This document shows, piece by piece, positions 16,878 to 26,231 of a DNA stretch of 64,000 nucleotides (its first letter is position 1; every line of letters starts with the position of its first letter). The stretch covers positions 360,317 to 424,316 of the forward strand of contig NZ_FNHV01000009.1 in NCBI RefSeq assembly GCF_900103585.1, read 5' to 3'. A program made the position numbers and the translations under genes. This DNA comes from Streptomyces sp. cf386. GTDB lineage: Bacteria > Actinomycetota > Actinomycetes > Streptomycetales > Streptomycetaceae. The notes below the pieces were generated by a model, which had not been told where the DNA came from, did no database searches, and saw only the letters and a list, made by a program, of their open reading frames with translations.

Positions 16878-16892
16878 TTGACGTTTAGACAA
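16878..16892. promoter_or_regulatory. candidate autoregulatory operator of the GntR gene
   Basis: TTGACGTTTAGACAA lies 20 bases upstream of the GntR start. It is an imperfect dyad (matching outer positions TTG-C / G-CAA) of the size bound by FCD-type GntR proteins, whose sites often read TTGT-N-ACAA. The call rests on position and shape only. Confidence 0.4.
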
Positions 16893-17032
16893 TACGGCCG
16901 TTGCGCTCCGTGGGGGTGGCGCTTGAGGGCGCTTTAGTGCAGGTGAGACGAGACTTACACGCCGTGGGTGGAGCGGGGCGCCCAGGGGCTCGGTTCGGAT
17001 TGTCGTCGTGCGGCTGCGCGTCGTGTGTGGCT

Positions 17033-17063
17033 GGTCGCGCAGTTCCCCGCGCCCCTGAGGGGG
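17033..17063. repeat. dispersed GC-rich intergenic repeat copy
   Basis: GGTCGCGCAGTTCCCCGCG followed by CCCCTGAGGGGG. It shares its core with the copies at about 3.75, 60.9 and 62.35 kb and with the hairpin inside the gene at 27.05 kb. It lies in the non-coding DNA between the GntR promoter and the E2 terminator. Confidence 0.65.
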
Positions 17064-17091
17064 TTGCAGGCGGCCCCTGCTGCATAAGCGA

Positions 17092-17122
17092 CGCCCCGTC
17101 CGGAGAAGCTCCGGACGGGGCG
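17092..17122 (-). terminator. terminator after the E2 gene
   Basis: A perfect 14-bp stem (CGCCCCGTCCGGAG with CTCCGGACGGGGCG) and a 3-base AAG loop begin 23 bases beyond the E2 stop codon. This ends the lpd-E2 unit and isolates it from the GntR-aceE region. Confidence 0.85.
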
Positions 17123-17144
17123 CCGTACTACCCGACAGGGGAGA

Positions 17145-18929
17145 TCAGAGGCCGAGCTCGACCTCGAACTCGCCCGCCTCCAGGATCGCCTTGACCGCCG
17201 TCAGGTAACGGGCCGCGTCGGCGCCGTCGACCAGGCGGTGGTCGTAGGAGAGGGTCAGGTACGTCATGTCGCGGACGCCGATGACCGTGCCCTCCTCCGT
17301 CTCGATGACGGCCGGGCGCTTGACCGTGGCGCCGATGCCGAGGATCGCGACCTGGCCCGGCGGCACGATGATCGTGTCGAAGAGCGCGCCGCGCGAACCG
17401 GTGTTGGAGATGGTGAAGGTCGCGCCGGACAGCTCGTCGGGCGTGATCTTGTTGGCGCGGACCTTGCCCGCCAGGTCGGCCGTGGCCTTGGCGATGCCGG
17501 CGATGTTGAGGTCGCCCGCGTGCTTGATGACCGGGGTCATCAGGCCCTTCTCCGAGTCCACCGCGATACCGATGTTCTCGGTGTCGAAGTAGGTGATCGT
17601 GCCCTCGGCCTCGTTGATCTTGGCGTTGATGGGCGCGTGCGCCTTCAGCGCCTGGGCCGCGGCCTTGACGAAGAACGGCATCGGGGAGAGCTTGACGCCC
17701 TCGCGAGCCGCGAAGGAGTCCTTCGCCCGGGCGCGCAGCTTCATCAGACGCGTGACGTCGACCTCGACGACCGACGACAGCTGCGCCTGCTCGTGCAGCG
17801 CCTTGACCATGTTGTCGCCGATGACCTTGCGGATGCGCGGCATCTTGACGGTCTGGCCGCGGAGGGGGGAGACCTCCAGGGACGGCGCCTTCTTGGCAGC
17901 GGCGGCAGCCGGCGCGGCAGCGGCCGGAGCCGGAGCAGCGGCGGCGGCCTTCGCGGCCTCGGCGGCGGCGATGACGTCCTGCTTGCGGATACGGCCGCCG
18001 ACGCCGGTGCCCTTGACGGTGGCCAGGTCGACGCCGTTCTCGGCGGCGAGCTTGCGCACCAGCGGGGTGACGTAGGCGCCCTCGTCGGTCGCGCCGACGG
18101 CGGCCGGAGCGGCCGGAGCCGGGGTGACCGGGGCCGGAGCCGGAGCCGGAGCCGCCGGGGCGACCGGAGCCGGGGCGGCAGCGGCGGGCGCGGCCGGCGC
18201 GGCGGGGGCGGGAGCCGGAGCGGCCGGAGCCGCGGGGGCAGCCGGAGCCGGGGCAGCGGCGGCGGGGGCCGGAGCAGCCGGGGCCGGGGCGGCCGCCGGA
18301 GCGGCACCCGCGACGCCGATGACGGCCAGCTTGGCGCCGACCTCGGCCGTCTCGTCCTCGCCGACCACGATCTCCAGCAGCGTGCCGGAGGCGGGCGCGG
18401 GGATCTCGGTGTCGACCTTGTCCGTCGACACCTCCAGCAGCGGCTCGTCGGCCTCGACGCTGTCACCGACCGACTTCAGCCAGCGGGTGACGGTGCCCTC
18501 GGTGACGGACTCGCCGAGGGCGGGCAGGACCACGTCCGTGCCCTCGGCGGCACCGGCCGGAGCGGCGGCGGGGGCCTCGGCGGCGGGCGCCGGGGCGGCG
18601 GGGGCCTCGGCCACGGGGGCCGGAGCGGGCTCGGCGGCCGGGGCCGGAGCCTCGGCGGCGGCGGGCGCCGGGGCAGCCGCGGGGGCACCGGTCCCGTCGT
18701 CGATCACGGCCAGCTCGGCGCCGACCTCGACCGTCTCGTCCTCGGCGACCTTGATGGAGGCCAGGACGCCGGCGGCGGGGGAGGGGATCTCGGTGTCGAC
18801 CTTGTCGGTGGAGACCTCGAGCAGCGGCTCGTCGGCCTCGACGCGCTCACCCTCGGCCTTCAGCCAGCGGGTGACAGTGCCCTCGGTGACGCTCTCGCCG
18901 AGCGCCGGAAGGGTTACGGAAACCGCCAT
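17145..18929 (-). CDS. sucB: 2-oxoacid dehydrogenase E2, dihydrolipoamide acyltransferase with two lipoyl domains
   Basis: A 594-residue core acyltransferase. Two lipoyl domains each hold the lipoyl-lysine motif STDKVDTEIP (first Lys at residue 43, second near 176). Between and after them are long Ala/Pro/Glu linkers. A peripheral E3-binding domain follows (YVTPLVRKLAAENGVDL, GTGVGGRIRKQDV). The C-terminal catalytic domain has the active-site histidine in SYDHRLVDG. In actinobacteria this E2, named SucB or DlaT/AceF, is thought to serve pyruvate and 2-oxoglutarate dehydrogenases together; the sucB symbol follows common Streptomyces usage and could equally be aceF/dlaT. RBS AAGGAG precedes the ATG. 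It follows lpd by 60 bases. Confidence 0.93.
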   Translation of the reverse strand: MAVSVTLPALGESVTEGTVTRWLKAEGERVEADEPLLEVSTDKVDTEIPSPAAGVLASIKVAEDETVEVGAELAVIDDGTGAPAAAPAPAAAEAPAPAAEPAPAPVAEAPAAPAPAAEAPAAAPAGAAEGTDVVLPALGESVTEGTVTRWLKSVGDSVEADEPLLEVSTDKVDTEIPAPASGTLLEIVVGEDETAEVGAKLAVIGVAGAAPAAAPAPAAPAPAAAAPAPAAPAAPAAPAPAPAAPAAPAAAAPAPVAPAAPAPAPAPVTPAPAAPAAVGATDEGAYVTPLVRKLAAENGVDLATVKGTGVGGRIRKQDVIAAAEAAKAAAAAPAPAAAAPAAAAAKKAPSLEVSPLRGQTVKMPRIRKVIGDNMVKALHEQAQLSSVVEVDVTRLMKLRARAKDSFAAREGVKLSPMPFFVKAAAQALKAHAPINAKINEAEGTITYFDTENIGIAVDSEKGLMTPVIKHAGDLNIAGIAKATADLAGKVRANKITPDELSGATFTISNTGSRGALFDTIIVPPGQVAILGIGATVKRPAVIETEEGTVIGVRDMTYLTLSYDHRLVDGADAARYLTAVKAILEAGEFEVELGL

Positions 18930-18989
18930 GGTTTCGGTTGCTCCTTACGAATTGCGGAAGTCTGAAGTCGTCGCTTCGTCGACCGAGGG

Positions 18990-20378
18990 TCAGTCGTGCG
19001 AGTGGAGCGGCTTGCCCGCCAGGGCCAGGTGGGCCTCGCCGAGCGCCTCGTTCTGCGTCGGGTGGGCGTGGATGAGCTGGGCGACCTCGGCCGGCAGGGC
19101 CTCCCAGTTGTAGATCAGCTGGGCCTCGCCGACCTGCTCGCCCATGCGGTCGCCGACCATGTGGACGCCGACCACGGCACCGTCCTTGACCTGGACGAGC
19201 TTGATCTCGCCCGCGGTGTTCAGGATCTTGCTCTTGCCGTTGCCCGCGAGGTTGTACTTCAGAGCGACGACCTTGTCCGCGCCGTAGATCTCCTTGGCCT
19301 TGGCCTCGGTGATACCGACGGAGGCGACCTCGGGGTGGCAGTACGTCACCCGCGGGACACCGTCGTAGTCGATCGGAACGGTCTTCAGACCGGCCAGACG
19401 CTCCGCAACCAGGATGCCCTCGGCGAAGCCGACGTGCGCGAGCTGGAGGGTCGGGACGAGGTCACCGACGGCGGAGATGGTCGGCACGTTGGTGCGCATG
19501 TACTCGTCGACCAGGACGTAGCCGCGGTCCATGGCGACGCCCTGCTCCTCGTAGCCGAGACCGGCGGAGACCGGGCCGCGGCCGACGGCGACCAGCAGGA
19601 CCTCGGCCTCGAACTCCTTGCCGTCGGCGAGGGTGACCTTGACGCCGTCGGCGGTGTACTCGGCCTTGGAGAAGAAGGTGCCCAGGTTGAACTTGATGCC
19701 GCGCTTGCGGAACGCGCGCTCAAGAAGCTTGGAGGAGTTCTCGTCCTCGACCGGGACGAGGTGCTTCAGGCCCTCGATGACGGTGACGTCGGAGCCGAAG
19801 GACTTCCACGCCGAGGCGAACTCGACGCCGATGACGCCGCCGCCCAGGATGATCGCGGACTTGGGCACGCGGTCCAGGACGAGGGCGTGGTCCGAGGAGA
19901 TGATCCGGTTGCCGTCGATCTCCAGGCCCGGCAGCGACTTCGGCACGGAGCCGGTCGCGAGGAGCACGTGGCGGCCCTGGATGCGCCGGCCGTTCACGTC
20001 GACCGAGGTCGGGGAGGACAGGCGGCCCTCACCCTCGATGTACGTCACCTTGCGGGAGGCGACGAGACCCTGCAGGCCCTTGTACAGGCCGGAGATCACG
20101 CCGTCCTTGTACTTGTGGACCCCGGCGATGTCGATGCCCTCGAAGGTGGCCTTCACGCCGAACTGCTCGCTCTCGCGAGCCTGGTCGGCGATCTCGCCCG
20201 CGTGCAGCAGGGCCTTGGTGGGGATGCAACCCCGGTGCAGGCAGGTGCCGCCGACCTTGTCCTTCTCGATCAGGGCGACGTCCAGGCCCAGCTGCGCCCC
20301 GCGCAGGGCCGCGGCGTAACCGCCACTACCACCGCCGAGGATCACTAGGTCGAAAACGGTGCTGGCGTCGTTCGCCAC
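18990..20378 (-). CDS. lpdA: dihydrolipoyl dehydrogenase (E3)
   Basis: FAD-dependent E3 that reoxidises dihydrolipoyl groups using NAD+. The 462-residue form starts at GTG 20378 (VANDASTVFDLVILGGGSGG), with GGAGGAC upstream; the open frame continues to 20501 but lacks family similarity. The redox-active disulfide is readable in GGTCLHRGCIPTKALL, the NAD-binding fold in AIILGGGVIGVEFAS, and the C-terminal His-Glu pair in HAHPTQNEALGEAH. First gene of the lpd-E2 unit. It follows the pepA gene and its terminator, so a promoter should lie between 20379 and 20595. Confidence 0.95.
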   Translation of the reverse strand: MANDASTVFDLVILGGGSGGYAAALRGAQLGLDVALIEKDKVGGTCLHRGCIPTKALLHAGEIADQARESEQFGVKATFEGIDIAGVHKYKDGVISGLYKGLQGLVASRKVTYIEGEGRLSSPTSVDVNGRRIQGRHVLLATGSVPKSLPGLEIDGNRIISSDHALVLDRVPKSAIILGGGVIGVEFASAWKSFGSDVTVIEGLKHLVPVEDENSSKLLERAFRKRGIKFNLGTFFSKAEYTADGVKVTLADGKEFEAEVLLVAVGRGPVSAGLGYEEQGVAMDRGYVLVDEYMRTNVPTISAVGDLVPTLQLAHVGFAEGILVAERLAGLKTVPIDYDGVPRVTYCHPEVASVGITEAKAKEIYGADKVVALKYNLAGNGKSKILNTAGEIKLVQVKDGAVVGVHMVGDRMGEQVGEAQLIYNWEALPAEVAQLIHAHPTQNEALGEAHLALAGKPLHSHD

Positions 20379-20595
20379 GTCACGTCCTCCATGCATGTGC
20401 GCCGTGCGCCGGTCGTCGATGACCGACAGGCGGCTGGTGTCCGGCCGCTCTTTCTTCGGCCCTGTGGTGGGGCCCTGTCCTGCCGAGCCCCATCTTCGCA
20501 CTTGTCCACACCGAACGAGACGCCGGGCCGGTGTGTGAGACGTCCCACGTTCAGTTGAGCGGACGGACGAGGGGCATGAACGAGCGCATGAAATA

Positions 20596-20630
20596 AGGGG
20601 GCTCCGCCCTACCCGCGCGCGGAGCCCCCT
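20596..20630 (-). terminator. pepA terminator
   Basis: An 11-bp perfect stem (AGGGGGCTCCG with CGGAGCCCCCT) around a 13-base GC-rich loop lies 28 bases beyond the pepA stop. On the minus strand it is followed by TATTTCATG. The remaining DNA to lpd (20379-20595) shows no gene and must hold the lpd promoter. Confidence 0.8.
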
Positions 20631-20657
20631 GTTGTTCAGAGTTTGTTCAGAGCAAGC

Positions 20658-22205
20658 TCACCCGAGGTCGCCGGCCGCCGTGAGTTCAGCGAGCCGGACC
20701 AGCGTCCGCACCGCGCTCCCCGTGCCACCCTTCGGCGTGTATCCGAAGGGCCCGCCCTCGTTGTACGCGGGACCGGCAATGTCCAGGTGTGCCCAGGTGA
20801 CGCCCTCGCCCACGAACTCGCGCAGGAAGAGACCGGCGACCAGCCCGCCGCCCATCCGCTCACCCATGTTGGCGATGTCGGCGGTGGGCGAGTCCATCCC
20901 CTTGCGCAGGTGCTCCGGCAGCGGCATCGGCCAGGACGCCTCCCCGACCTCCTCGGCCGCCTCCACGATCGCGGAGCGGAACGCGTCGTCGTTGGCCATC
21001 ACACCGAAGGTGCGGTTGCCCAGCGCCAGCACCATCGCGCCGGTGAGCGTCGCGACGTCGACGATCGCGTCCGGCGTCTCCTGTGACGCCGCCCACAGCG
21101 CGTCGGCCAGCACCAGCCGGCCCTCGGCGTCGGTGTTGAGCACCTCGACGGTCTTGCCGCTGTACATGCGCAGCACGTCACCGGGGCGGGTGGCGGTGCC
21201 CGACGGCATGTTCTCGGCGAGCGCCAGCCAGCCGGTGACGTTCACCCGCAGCCCGAGCCGCGCGGCGGCGACCACGGCGGCGAACACGGCGGCGGCACCG
21301 CTCATGTCGCACTTCATCGTCTCGTTGTGCCCGGCCGGCTTCAGCGAGATGCCGCCCGAGTCGTAGGTGATGCCCTTGCCGACGAAGGCGAGGTGCTTGT
21401 CCGCCTTGGAGGTCGTGTACGACAGCTTCACCAGCCGCGGGCCCGCCGCCGACCCGGAGCCGACGCCCAGGATGCCGCCGTAGCCGCCCTTGGTCAGTGC
21501 CTTCTCGTCGAGCACCTGCACCTTGATGCCGTGCTCCTTGGCCGCCGCCGTGGCGACCGCCGCGAACGACTCCGGGTTGAGGTCGTTCGGCGGCATGTTG
21601 ATCAGGTCGCGGGCGCGGTTGAGCTCCTCGGAGACTGCGATGGCGCGCTCGATCGCCGCCTTGTGCTCCTTGTCGCGCGGCTTCCCGCCGAGCAGCGCGG
21701 CCTCGGCGAGCGGGGCCTTGCCGTTCTTCTTGGCCTTCTCGTCCTTGCCGTTCGCCTTGTACACGTCGAAGGCGTACGCCCCGAGCAGCACGCCCTCGGC
21801 GACGGCGCCGACGTCACCGGCGTCGCCCAGCGGCAGCGCGAAAGCGGCCTTCTTGGAGCCGGCGAGGGCGCGGGCGGCAGCGCCGGCGGCCCTGCGCAGC
21901 GCCTCCCCCTCGTACGCCCCGTCCTTGGAGTCCTCGGGCTCCGCTCCCAGGCCCACCGCCACCACGAGCGGGGCCTTGAAACCGGCGGGCGCGGGGAGCT
22001 TCGTCACCTCGCCCTCGGATCCGGAGGCACCGAGGGTCTCCAGGACGCCGGCGAGCTTGCCGTCGTACGCCTTGTCCACGGCCTCGGCGCCCGGTGCGAC
22101 GACCAGGTTCCCGGACCTGGATGCCGTGCCCTTGGCGACACCGATCACGATCGCGTCGGCCCGCAGGCCGGGCGCCGCGGCGGTGCTGAGAGTGAGAGCA
22201 GTCAC
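20658..22205 (-). CDS. pepA: leucyl aminopeptidase, M17 family
   Basis: A 515-residue two-metal cytosolic aminopeptidase. The M17 signature NTDAEGRLVLAD is intact, and the upstream metal-binding motif reads FVGKGITYDSGGISLKP. The N-terminal 170 residues form the less conserved hexamer-forming domain. Translation starts at GTG 22205 (MTALTLSTAAAPGLRADA). PepA removes N-terminal residues in peptide turnover; in E. coli it also binds DNA in site-specific recombination, which cannot be judged here. It stands as a single-gene unit divergent from the secreted deacetylase gene. Confidence 0.95.
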   Translation of the reverse strand: MTALTLSTAAAPGLRADAIVIGVAKGTASRSGNLVVAPGAEAVDKAYDGKLAGVLETLGASGSEGEVTKLPAPAGFKAPLVVAVGLGAEPEDSKDGAYEGEALRRAAGAAARALAGSKKAAFALPLGDAGDVGAVAEGVLLGAYAFDVYKANGKDEKAKKNGKAPLAEAALLGGKPRDKEHKAAIERAIAVSEELNRARDLINMPPNDLNPESFAAVATAAAKEHGIKVQVLDEKALTKGGYGGILGVGSGSAAGPRLVKLSYTTSKADKHLAFVGKGITYDSGGISLKPAGHNETMKCDMSGAAAVFAAVVAAARLGLRVNVTGWLALAENMPSGTATRPGDVLRMYSGKTVEVLNTDAEGRLVLADALWAASQETPDAIVDVATLTGAMVLALGNRTFGVMANDDAFRSAIVEAAEEVGEASWPMPLPEHLRKGMDSPTADIANMGERMGGGLVAGLFLREFVGEGVTWAHLDIAGPAYNEGGPFGYTPKGGTGSAVRTLVRLAELTAAGDLG

Positions 22206-22558
22206 GGTGGTGAATTCTCGCTTCCGATGTGAAGTTGCATGGCCGAATGGTGTGGGTCGACCGGGCCCGACGGCCGACCCTAGTTCCGACCTACGGGTGC
22301 GGTATCAGCGGGGCCTTCCCCGGTGCGGCGAACACTCGGGATGAGCCTACGCTCGTGTGAGCGTTCGCTCATTCCTACGGGCGTTCACCTGTCGGTGGCG
22401 TCGTGGTCATTTCTTGATCCTCGGCCTCGGTGAGCTGAGTCACACTCGTCTGGTTCCGGTGAGCGATCGGCTTGCCGCTTTGCATGATTTCCACGGATCC
22501 TCCGCCGATTTGTCACACGTGGTCGCAAGGGGATCTTCTGGGGGGAGAGGGACGATCA
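22206..22558. promoter_or_regulatory. 353-base divergent intergenic region
   Basis: No gene seen. It must carry promoters for pepA (minus) and the exopolysaccharide-like gene set (plus). A perfect 6-bp dyad, ACGCTC-GTGT-GAGCGT (22349-22364), followed by a second direct CGCTCATT, is a possible operator. GTCACAC/GAGTCACACTCG-like sequence lies near 22437-22450. I cannot place a -35/-10 pair with confidence. GC content falls locally near 22400-22510. Confidence 0.4.
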
Positions 22559-24607
22559 ATGGCGCAGAGCGCGCGCAGATGGAGAAACCGCAGAAACGGC
22601 GTGGCCGCCTTGACGGCCGCGAGTCTGCTGACCCTGGGCCTGGCGGCGGCCCCGAGTGCCGTGGCCGCCGAGGTGCCGCGCATCGATCTCAAGGTGCTGG
22701 TCGTGGACAACGGCGACAGTCCCGTCGGGGCCATCACCGCCCAGCTGAAGAGCACCGGCATCCCGTACACCACCGTCGACCTGAACGACGCGAACCGCCC
22801 GACCATCACGGAGGCGTTCCTCAGCGACACGGTGAACGGCAGGCCGCGGGCCAAGTACCAGGGCGTCGTGCTGCCCAACGAGGCCCCCTTCGGCGCGGGT
22901 TCGGCGGAACAGACCGCGCTGGAGAGCTACGAGCGGACCTACGGCATTCCGCAGGTCGACGCCTACACCTGGGCCCACCCGGGCGTCGGACTCGACTACA
23001 CCAGCTCGGGCGGCTGGGCCGGCACTCTCGACGGGCGTGAGGCGTCCGTCACCGCCGAGGGCAGGGCGGGGTACTTCGGCTATCTCGACGGCGCCTTCAC
23101 CTTCGAGGACAACGACGCCTCCGTACAGGAGAGTTACGGCTACGTCGCCCGGCCCCGCGCGGGCTTCACCAGCTATGTCGACCTTCCCGTGCCCGCCGGC
23201 TCCGGGCGCGGCAGCCTGATCGGCGAGTACAACCACGACGGGCGCCGCGAACTGGTGGTGACCTTCGCGTACAACCAGTACCAGCAGCAGTTCCGGGTAC
23301 TCGCCCGTGGCGTCGTCGAATGGCTGACGCAGGGCGTGCATGTGGGGCAGGCACGCAACTATTTCGCGGTGCATGTCGACGACGTCTTCGCGCCCGACAG
23401 CCGCTGGGACACCGAGCGCAACTGCACCCCCGGTGACTTCGACTGCGTGGGCGGTGACGGCGAGGGGACCACACCGATCCGGATGACCGCCGAGGACGCG
23501 GTGTACGCCGCCCAGTGGCAGCGCGAGCACGGGTTCAAGCTGGACATGGTCTACAACGCCGGCTCCGGCGAGGAGTGGAAGAGCGAGAACGGCGGCACCG
23601 ACGCCCTCACCGACCGACTGCTCGCGGACAAGGCGCAGTACCGCTGGGTCAACCACACCTACACGCACCCCTTCCTCGGCTGTGTGCAGGACACCTCGAC
23701 CGTGCCGTGGAGCTGCGCCAAGAACGCCGCCGGCTCGACGCAGTACATGAGCCGCTCGGACATCTCGGCGCAGATCCGCGACAACTACAACTGGGGCCTC
23801 ACCAAGGGCCTCCCGCTCGACCGCACGGAGCTCGTGACCGGTGAGCACTCGGGTCTGAGGACCCTGCCCCAGCAGCCCGCCGACAACCCCAACCTGGCCG
23901 GCGCCCTCGCCGACAACGGCGTCACCTGGATCGCCGCGGACAACTCCCGTGAGCCCGACCAGCGTTCGGCCGGCGCCGCGCTGACCGTGCCCCGGTACCC
24001 GATGAACGTGTACTACAACACGGGTACCGAGGAGGAGATGGCCGACGAGTACAACTGGATCTACACCTCCGCGGCCGACGGCGGCAGCGGCATCTGCGAG
24101 ACCAACCCCGCCTCCACCTGCCTCGACGACCCGCTGGACCTCGCCACCGGCTACGACTCCCACATCGTCCCGCAGGAGGCCCGCACCGCCCTCGGGCACG
24201 CGATCGGCAACGACCCGCGCCCGCACTACGCGCACCAGTCCAACCTGGCCGAGGACCGGACGCTGTACCCGGTCCTGGACAAGGTGCTCGCCGACTACCA
24301 GGCGCTCTTCGCCGACAACACCCCGGTGGAGAACCTCGCGCAGAGTGCCATCGGCACCGAGCTGAAGCGCCGCGCCGCCTGGCAGACCGCTCTCGCACGC
24401 GGCTCCGTCACGGCGTACCGCGTCGGTGGCACGGTCACCGTCAACGCCCCGTCCGGGACGCAGATCCCGGTGACCGCACCTGAAGGGACCACCAAGCAAC
24501 TCCTCATCGGCACCACCGCGTTCGGGACGCCGTACGCGGGAGAGCGCTCGGCCTGGACCACGCCGGGACTGCTGCAGACCGCTCTCAAGCTGAATCTGCC
24601 GTCGTAG
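22559..24607 (+). CDS. secreted polysaccharide deacetylase-like protein (Agd3/CE18-like)
   Basis: A 682-residue exported protein. ATG 22559 has GGGGGAGAGGG upstream; an Arg-rich Sec/Tat-like signal peptide follows (hydrophobic core GVAALTAASLLTLGLAA, likely cut after AVAA). An N-terminal beta-rich region of about 280 residues precedes a NodB-type metal site: Asp-Asp in VHVDDVFAPDSRW and the His pair in VNHTYTHPF. Large size, two-domain layout and genomic partners resemble fungal Agd3, the galactosaminogalactan deacetylase that founded family CE18 with a CBM87 module; this assignment is inference. The next gene encodes a PelF-like glycosyltransferase and the fourth a spherulin-4 protein, pointing to deacetylation of an amino-sugar polymer. 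Confidence 0.75.
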   Translation: MAQSARRWRNRRNGVAALTAASLLTLGLAAAPSAVAAEVPRIDLKVLVVDNGDSPVGAITAQLKSTGIPYTTVDLNDANRPTITEAFLSDTVNGRPRAKYQGVVLPNEAPFGAGSAEQTALESYERTYGIPQVDAYTWAHPGVGLDYTSSGGWAGTLDGREASVTAEGRAGYFGYLDGAFTFEDNDASVQESYGYVARPRAGFTSYVDLPVPAGSGRGSLIGEYNHDGRRELVVTFAYNQYQQQFRVLARGVVEWLTQGVHVGQARNYFAVHVDDVFAPDSRWDTERNCTPGDFDCVGGDGEGTTPIRMTAEDAVYAAQWQREHGFKLDMVYNAGSGEEWKSENGGTDALTDRLLADKAQYRWVNHTYTHPFLGCVQDTSTVPWSCAKNAAGSTQYMSRSDISAQIRDNYNWGLTKGLPLDRTELVTGEHSGLRTLPQQPADNPNLAGALADNGVTWIAADNSREPDQRSAGAALTVPRYPMNVYYNTGTEEEMADEYNWIYTSAADGGSGICETNPASTCLDDPLDLATGYDSHIVPQEARTALGHAIGNDPRPHYAHQSNLAEDRTLYPVLDKVLADYQALFADNTPVENLAQSAIGTELKRRAAWQTALARGSVTAYRVGGTVTVNAPSGTQIPVTAPEGTTKQLLIGTTAFGTPYAGERSAWTTPGLLQTALKLNLPS

Positions 24608-24707
24608 CGCAGCGCAAGTCACCAGCGCACCCCGGCGCCTGACCGACCATCTGCCGGGGTGCGCTCCGAGACGCCGCACCGTCTTTGTTCCACAGGGGGG
24701 AACTCGC

Positions 24708-26231
24708 ATGATGCGCACGGGCCGTCATGTCACCATGCTCACCGAAGGCACCTATCCGCACGTCCACGGCGGGGTCAGCACCTGGTGCGACCAGCTCGTC
24801 AAGGGCATGCCGGAGGTCGACTTCCACATCGTGTCGCTCACCGGAACCGGCCGCGAACCCGTGACCTGGGAGCTGCCGCCGAACGTCTACCGGCACACCT
24901 CGGTACCCACCTGGGGCCCGCGTCCGGGGCGCAAACGAGCGCCGTACGGCCGGGCCCGCCGTCGTTTCACCGACTCCTACGAGCGTTTCCTGCTCTCCTT
25001 CCTGGACCCCGAGGCGCACTGCGACTTCGGCGACGCCCTGGACGAACTGGCCGAACTCGCCCGCGACGGACGCCTGTCGGCGGCCCTGCGCACGGAATCC
25101 GCGCTGCGGTCGCTGATGTGGATATGGACGATGCCGCATCTGCCGACGGCGGCCGCCCGCCCCACCGTGCACGACGCCCTGACCGCCACCGACCTGCTGG
25201 AACACGCCCTGCGCCCCCTCGGGATCCGCATCCCCGAGGACTCCGTCGCCCACGCCGTCAGCAGCGGCCTCGCGACCCTCCCGGCCCTCGCCGCCCGCAG
25301 GCTGGACGGCGTGCCCTTCCTCCTCACCGAGCACGGCATCTATCTGCGCGAGCGCTACCTCGGCTACCGCAGCGACGCCCAGCGCTGGCCCGTGAAGGCG
25401 TTCATGCTCGGCTTCTACCGTGAACTGAACTCCCACGGCTACCGCACGGCCGACCTGGTCACCCCCTGCAACCAGTACAACCGCCGCTGGGAGGAGCGCG
25501 GCGGCGCCGACGCCGACAAGATCCGCACGGTCTACAACGGCGTCGACCCGCACGCCTTCCCGCACGCCGGACCCGAGCCCGAGATCCCCACCCTCACCTG
25601 GTGCGGGCGCGTCGACCCCATCAAGGACCTGGAGACCCTGCTGCGGGCCTACGCCATGGTCCGCGCCGAACTCCCGGAAACCCGCCTGCGGTTGTTCGGC
25701 CCCGTCCCGCCCGGCGGCGAGGCCTACCGCACCAAGCTGGAGAAGCTCGCCGCCGAACTCGGCGTGACCGACGGCCTGACCTTCGAGGGCCGCATCAGCG
25801 AGGTCTGGCGCGCCTACGCGGCCGGGCACCTGGTGATGCTGTCGTCCATCTCCGAGGGCTTCCCGTTCTCCATCATCGAGGCCATGTCCTGCGGCCGCAC
25901 GACGGTCTCGACGGACGTCGGCGGAGTGCGCGAGGCCGTCGGCGACACGGGACTCGTCGTCCCGCCGCGCGAGCCGGAGAAGATGGCCGCCGCCGCCCTC
26001 ACCCTGCTCCGTGACGACGAACGGCGTCAGGAATTGGGCGAGTTGTCCCGCCAGCGGGTGATCGACCGGTTCACGCTGCGCCGTTCCGTGGACAATTTCC
26101 GGACGATTTACCAGGAGCTCGCGGGCAGCACCGAGGTGTACGAGCCCACGCTCGAAACGGTCACCGACTGGACCCTCGAACTGCGCGACCCCTGGTACGA
26201 GAAGGTCGCCACGGACGGGACCGGCTGGTGA
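24708..26231 (+). CDS. PelF-like GT4 glycosyltransferase
   Basis: A 507-residue cytosolic glycosyltransferase, the same length as Pseudomonas PelF. The N-terminal DUF3492 region starts with VTMLTEGTYPHVHGGVSTWCDQL, given here in full length order over residues 8-30 (key motif EGTYP-x4-GGVS-W). The C-terminal GT-B half has TWCGRVDPIKDLETLL and the EX7E-type motif SEGFPFSIIEAMSCG. PelF uses a UDP-sugar to polymerise the Pel amino-sugar polysaccharide. A GGGGGGAA site precedes ATG 24708 (24711 also possible). Its stop overlaps the start of the next gene by four bases, so the two are translationally coupled. Confidence 0.85.
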   Translation: MMRTGRHVTMLTEGTYPHVHGGVSTWCDQLVKGMPEVDFHIVSLTGTGREPVTWELPPNVYRHTSVPTWGPRPGRKRAPYGRARRRFTDSYERFLLSFLDPEAHCDFGDALDELAELARDGRLSAALRTESALRSLMWIWTMPHLPTAAARPTVHDALTATDLLEHALRPLGIRIPEDSVAHAVSSGLATLPALAARRLDGVPFLLTEHGIYLRERYLGYRSDAQRWPVKAFMLGFYRELNSHGYRTADLVTPCNQYNRRWEERGGADADKIRTVYNGVDPHAFPHAGPEPEIPTLTWCGRVDPIKDLETLLRAYAMVRAELPETRLRLFGPVPPGGEAYRTKLEKLAAELGVTDGLTFEGRISEVWRAYAAGHLVMLSSISEGFPFSIIEAMSCGRTTVSTDVGGVREAVGDTGLVVPPREPEKMAAAALTLLRDDERRQELGELSRQRVIDRFTLRRSVDNFRTIYQELAGSTEVYEPTLETVTDWTLELRDPWYEKVATDGTGW

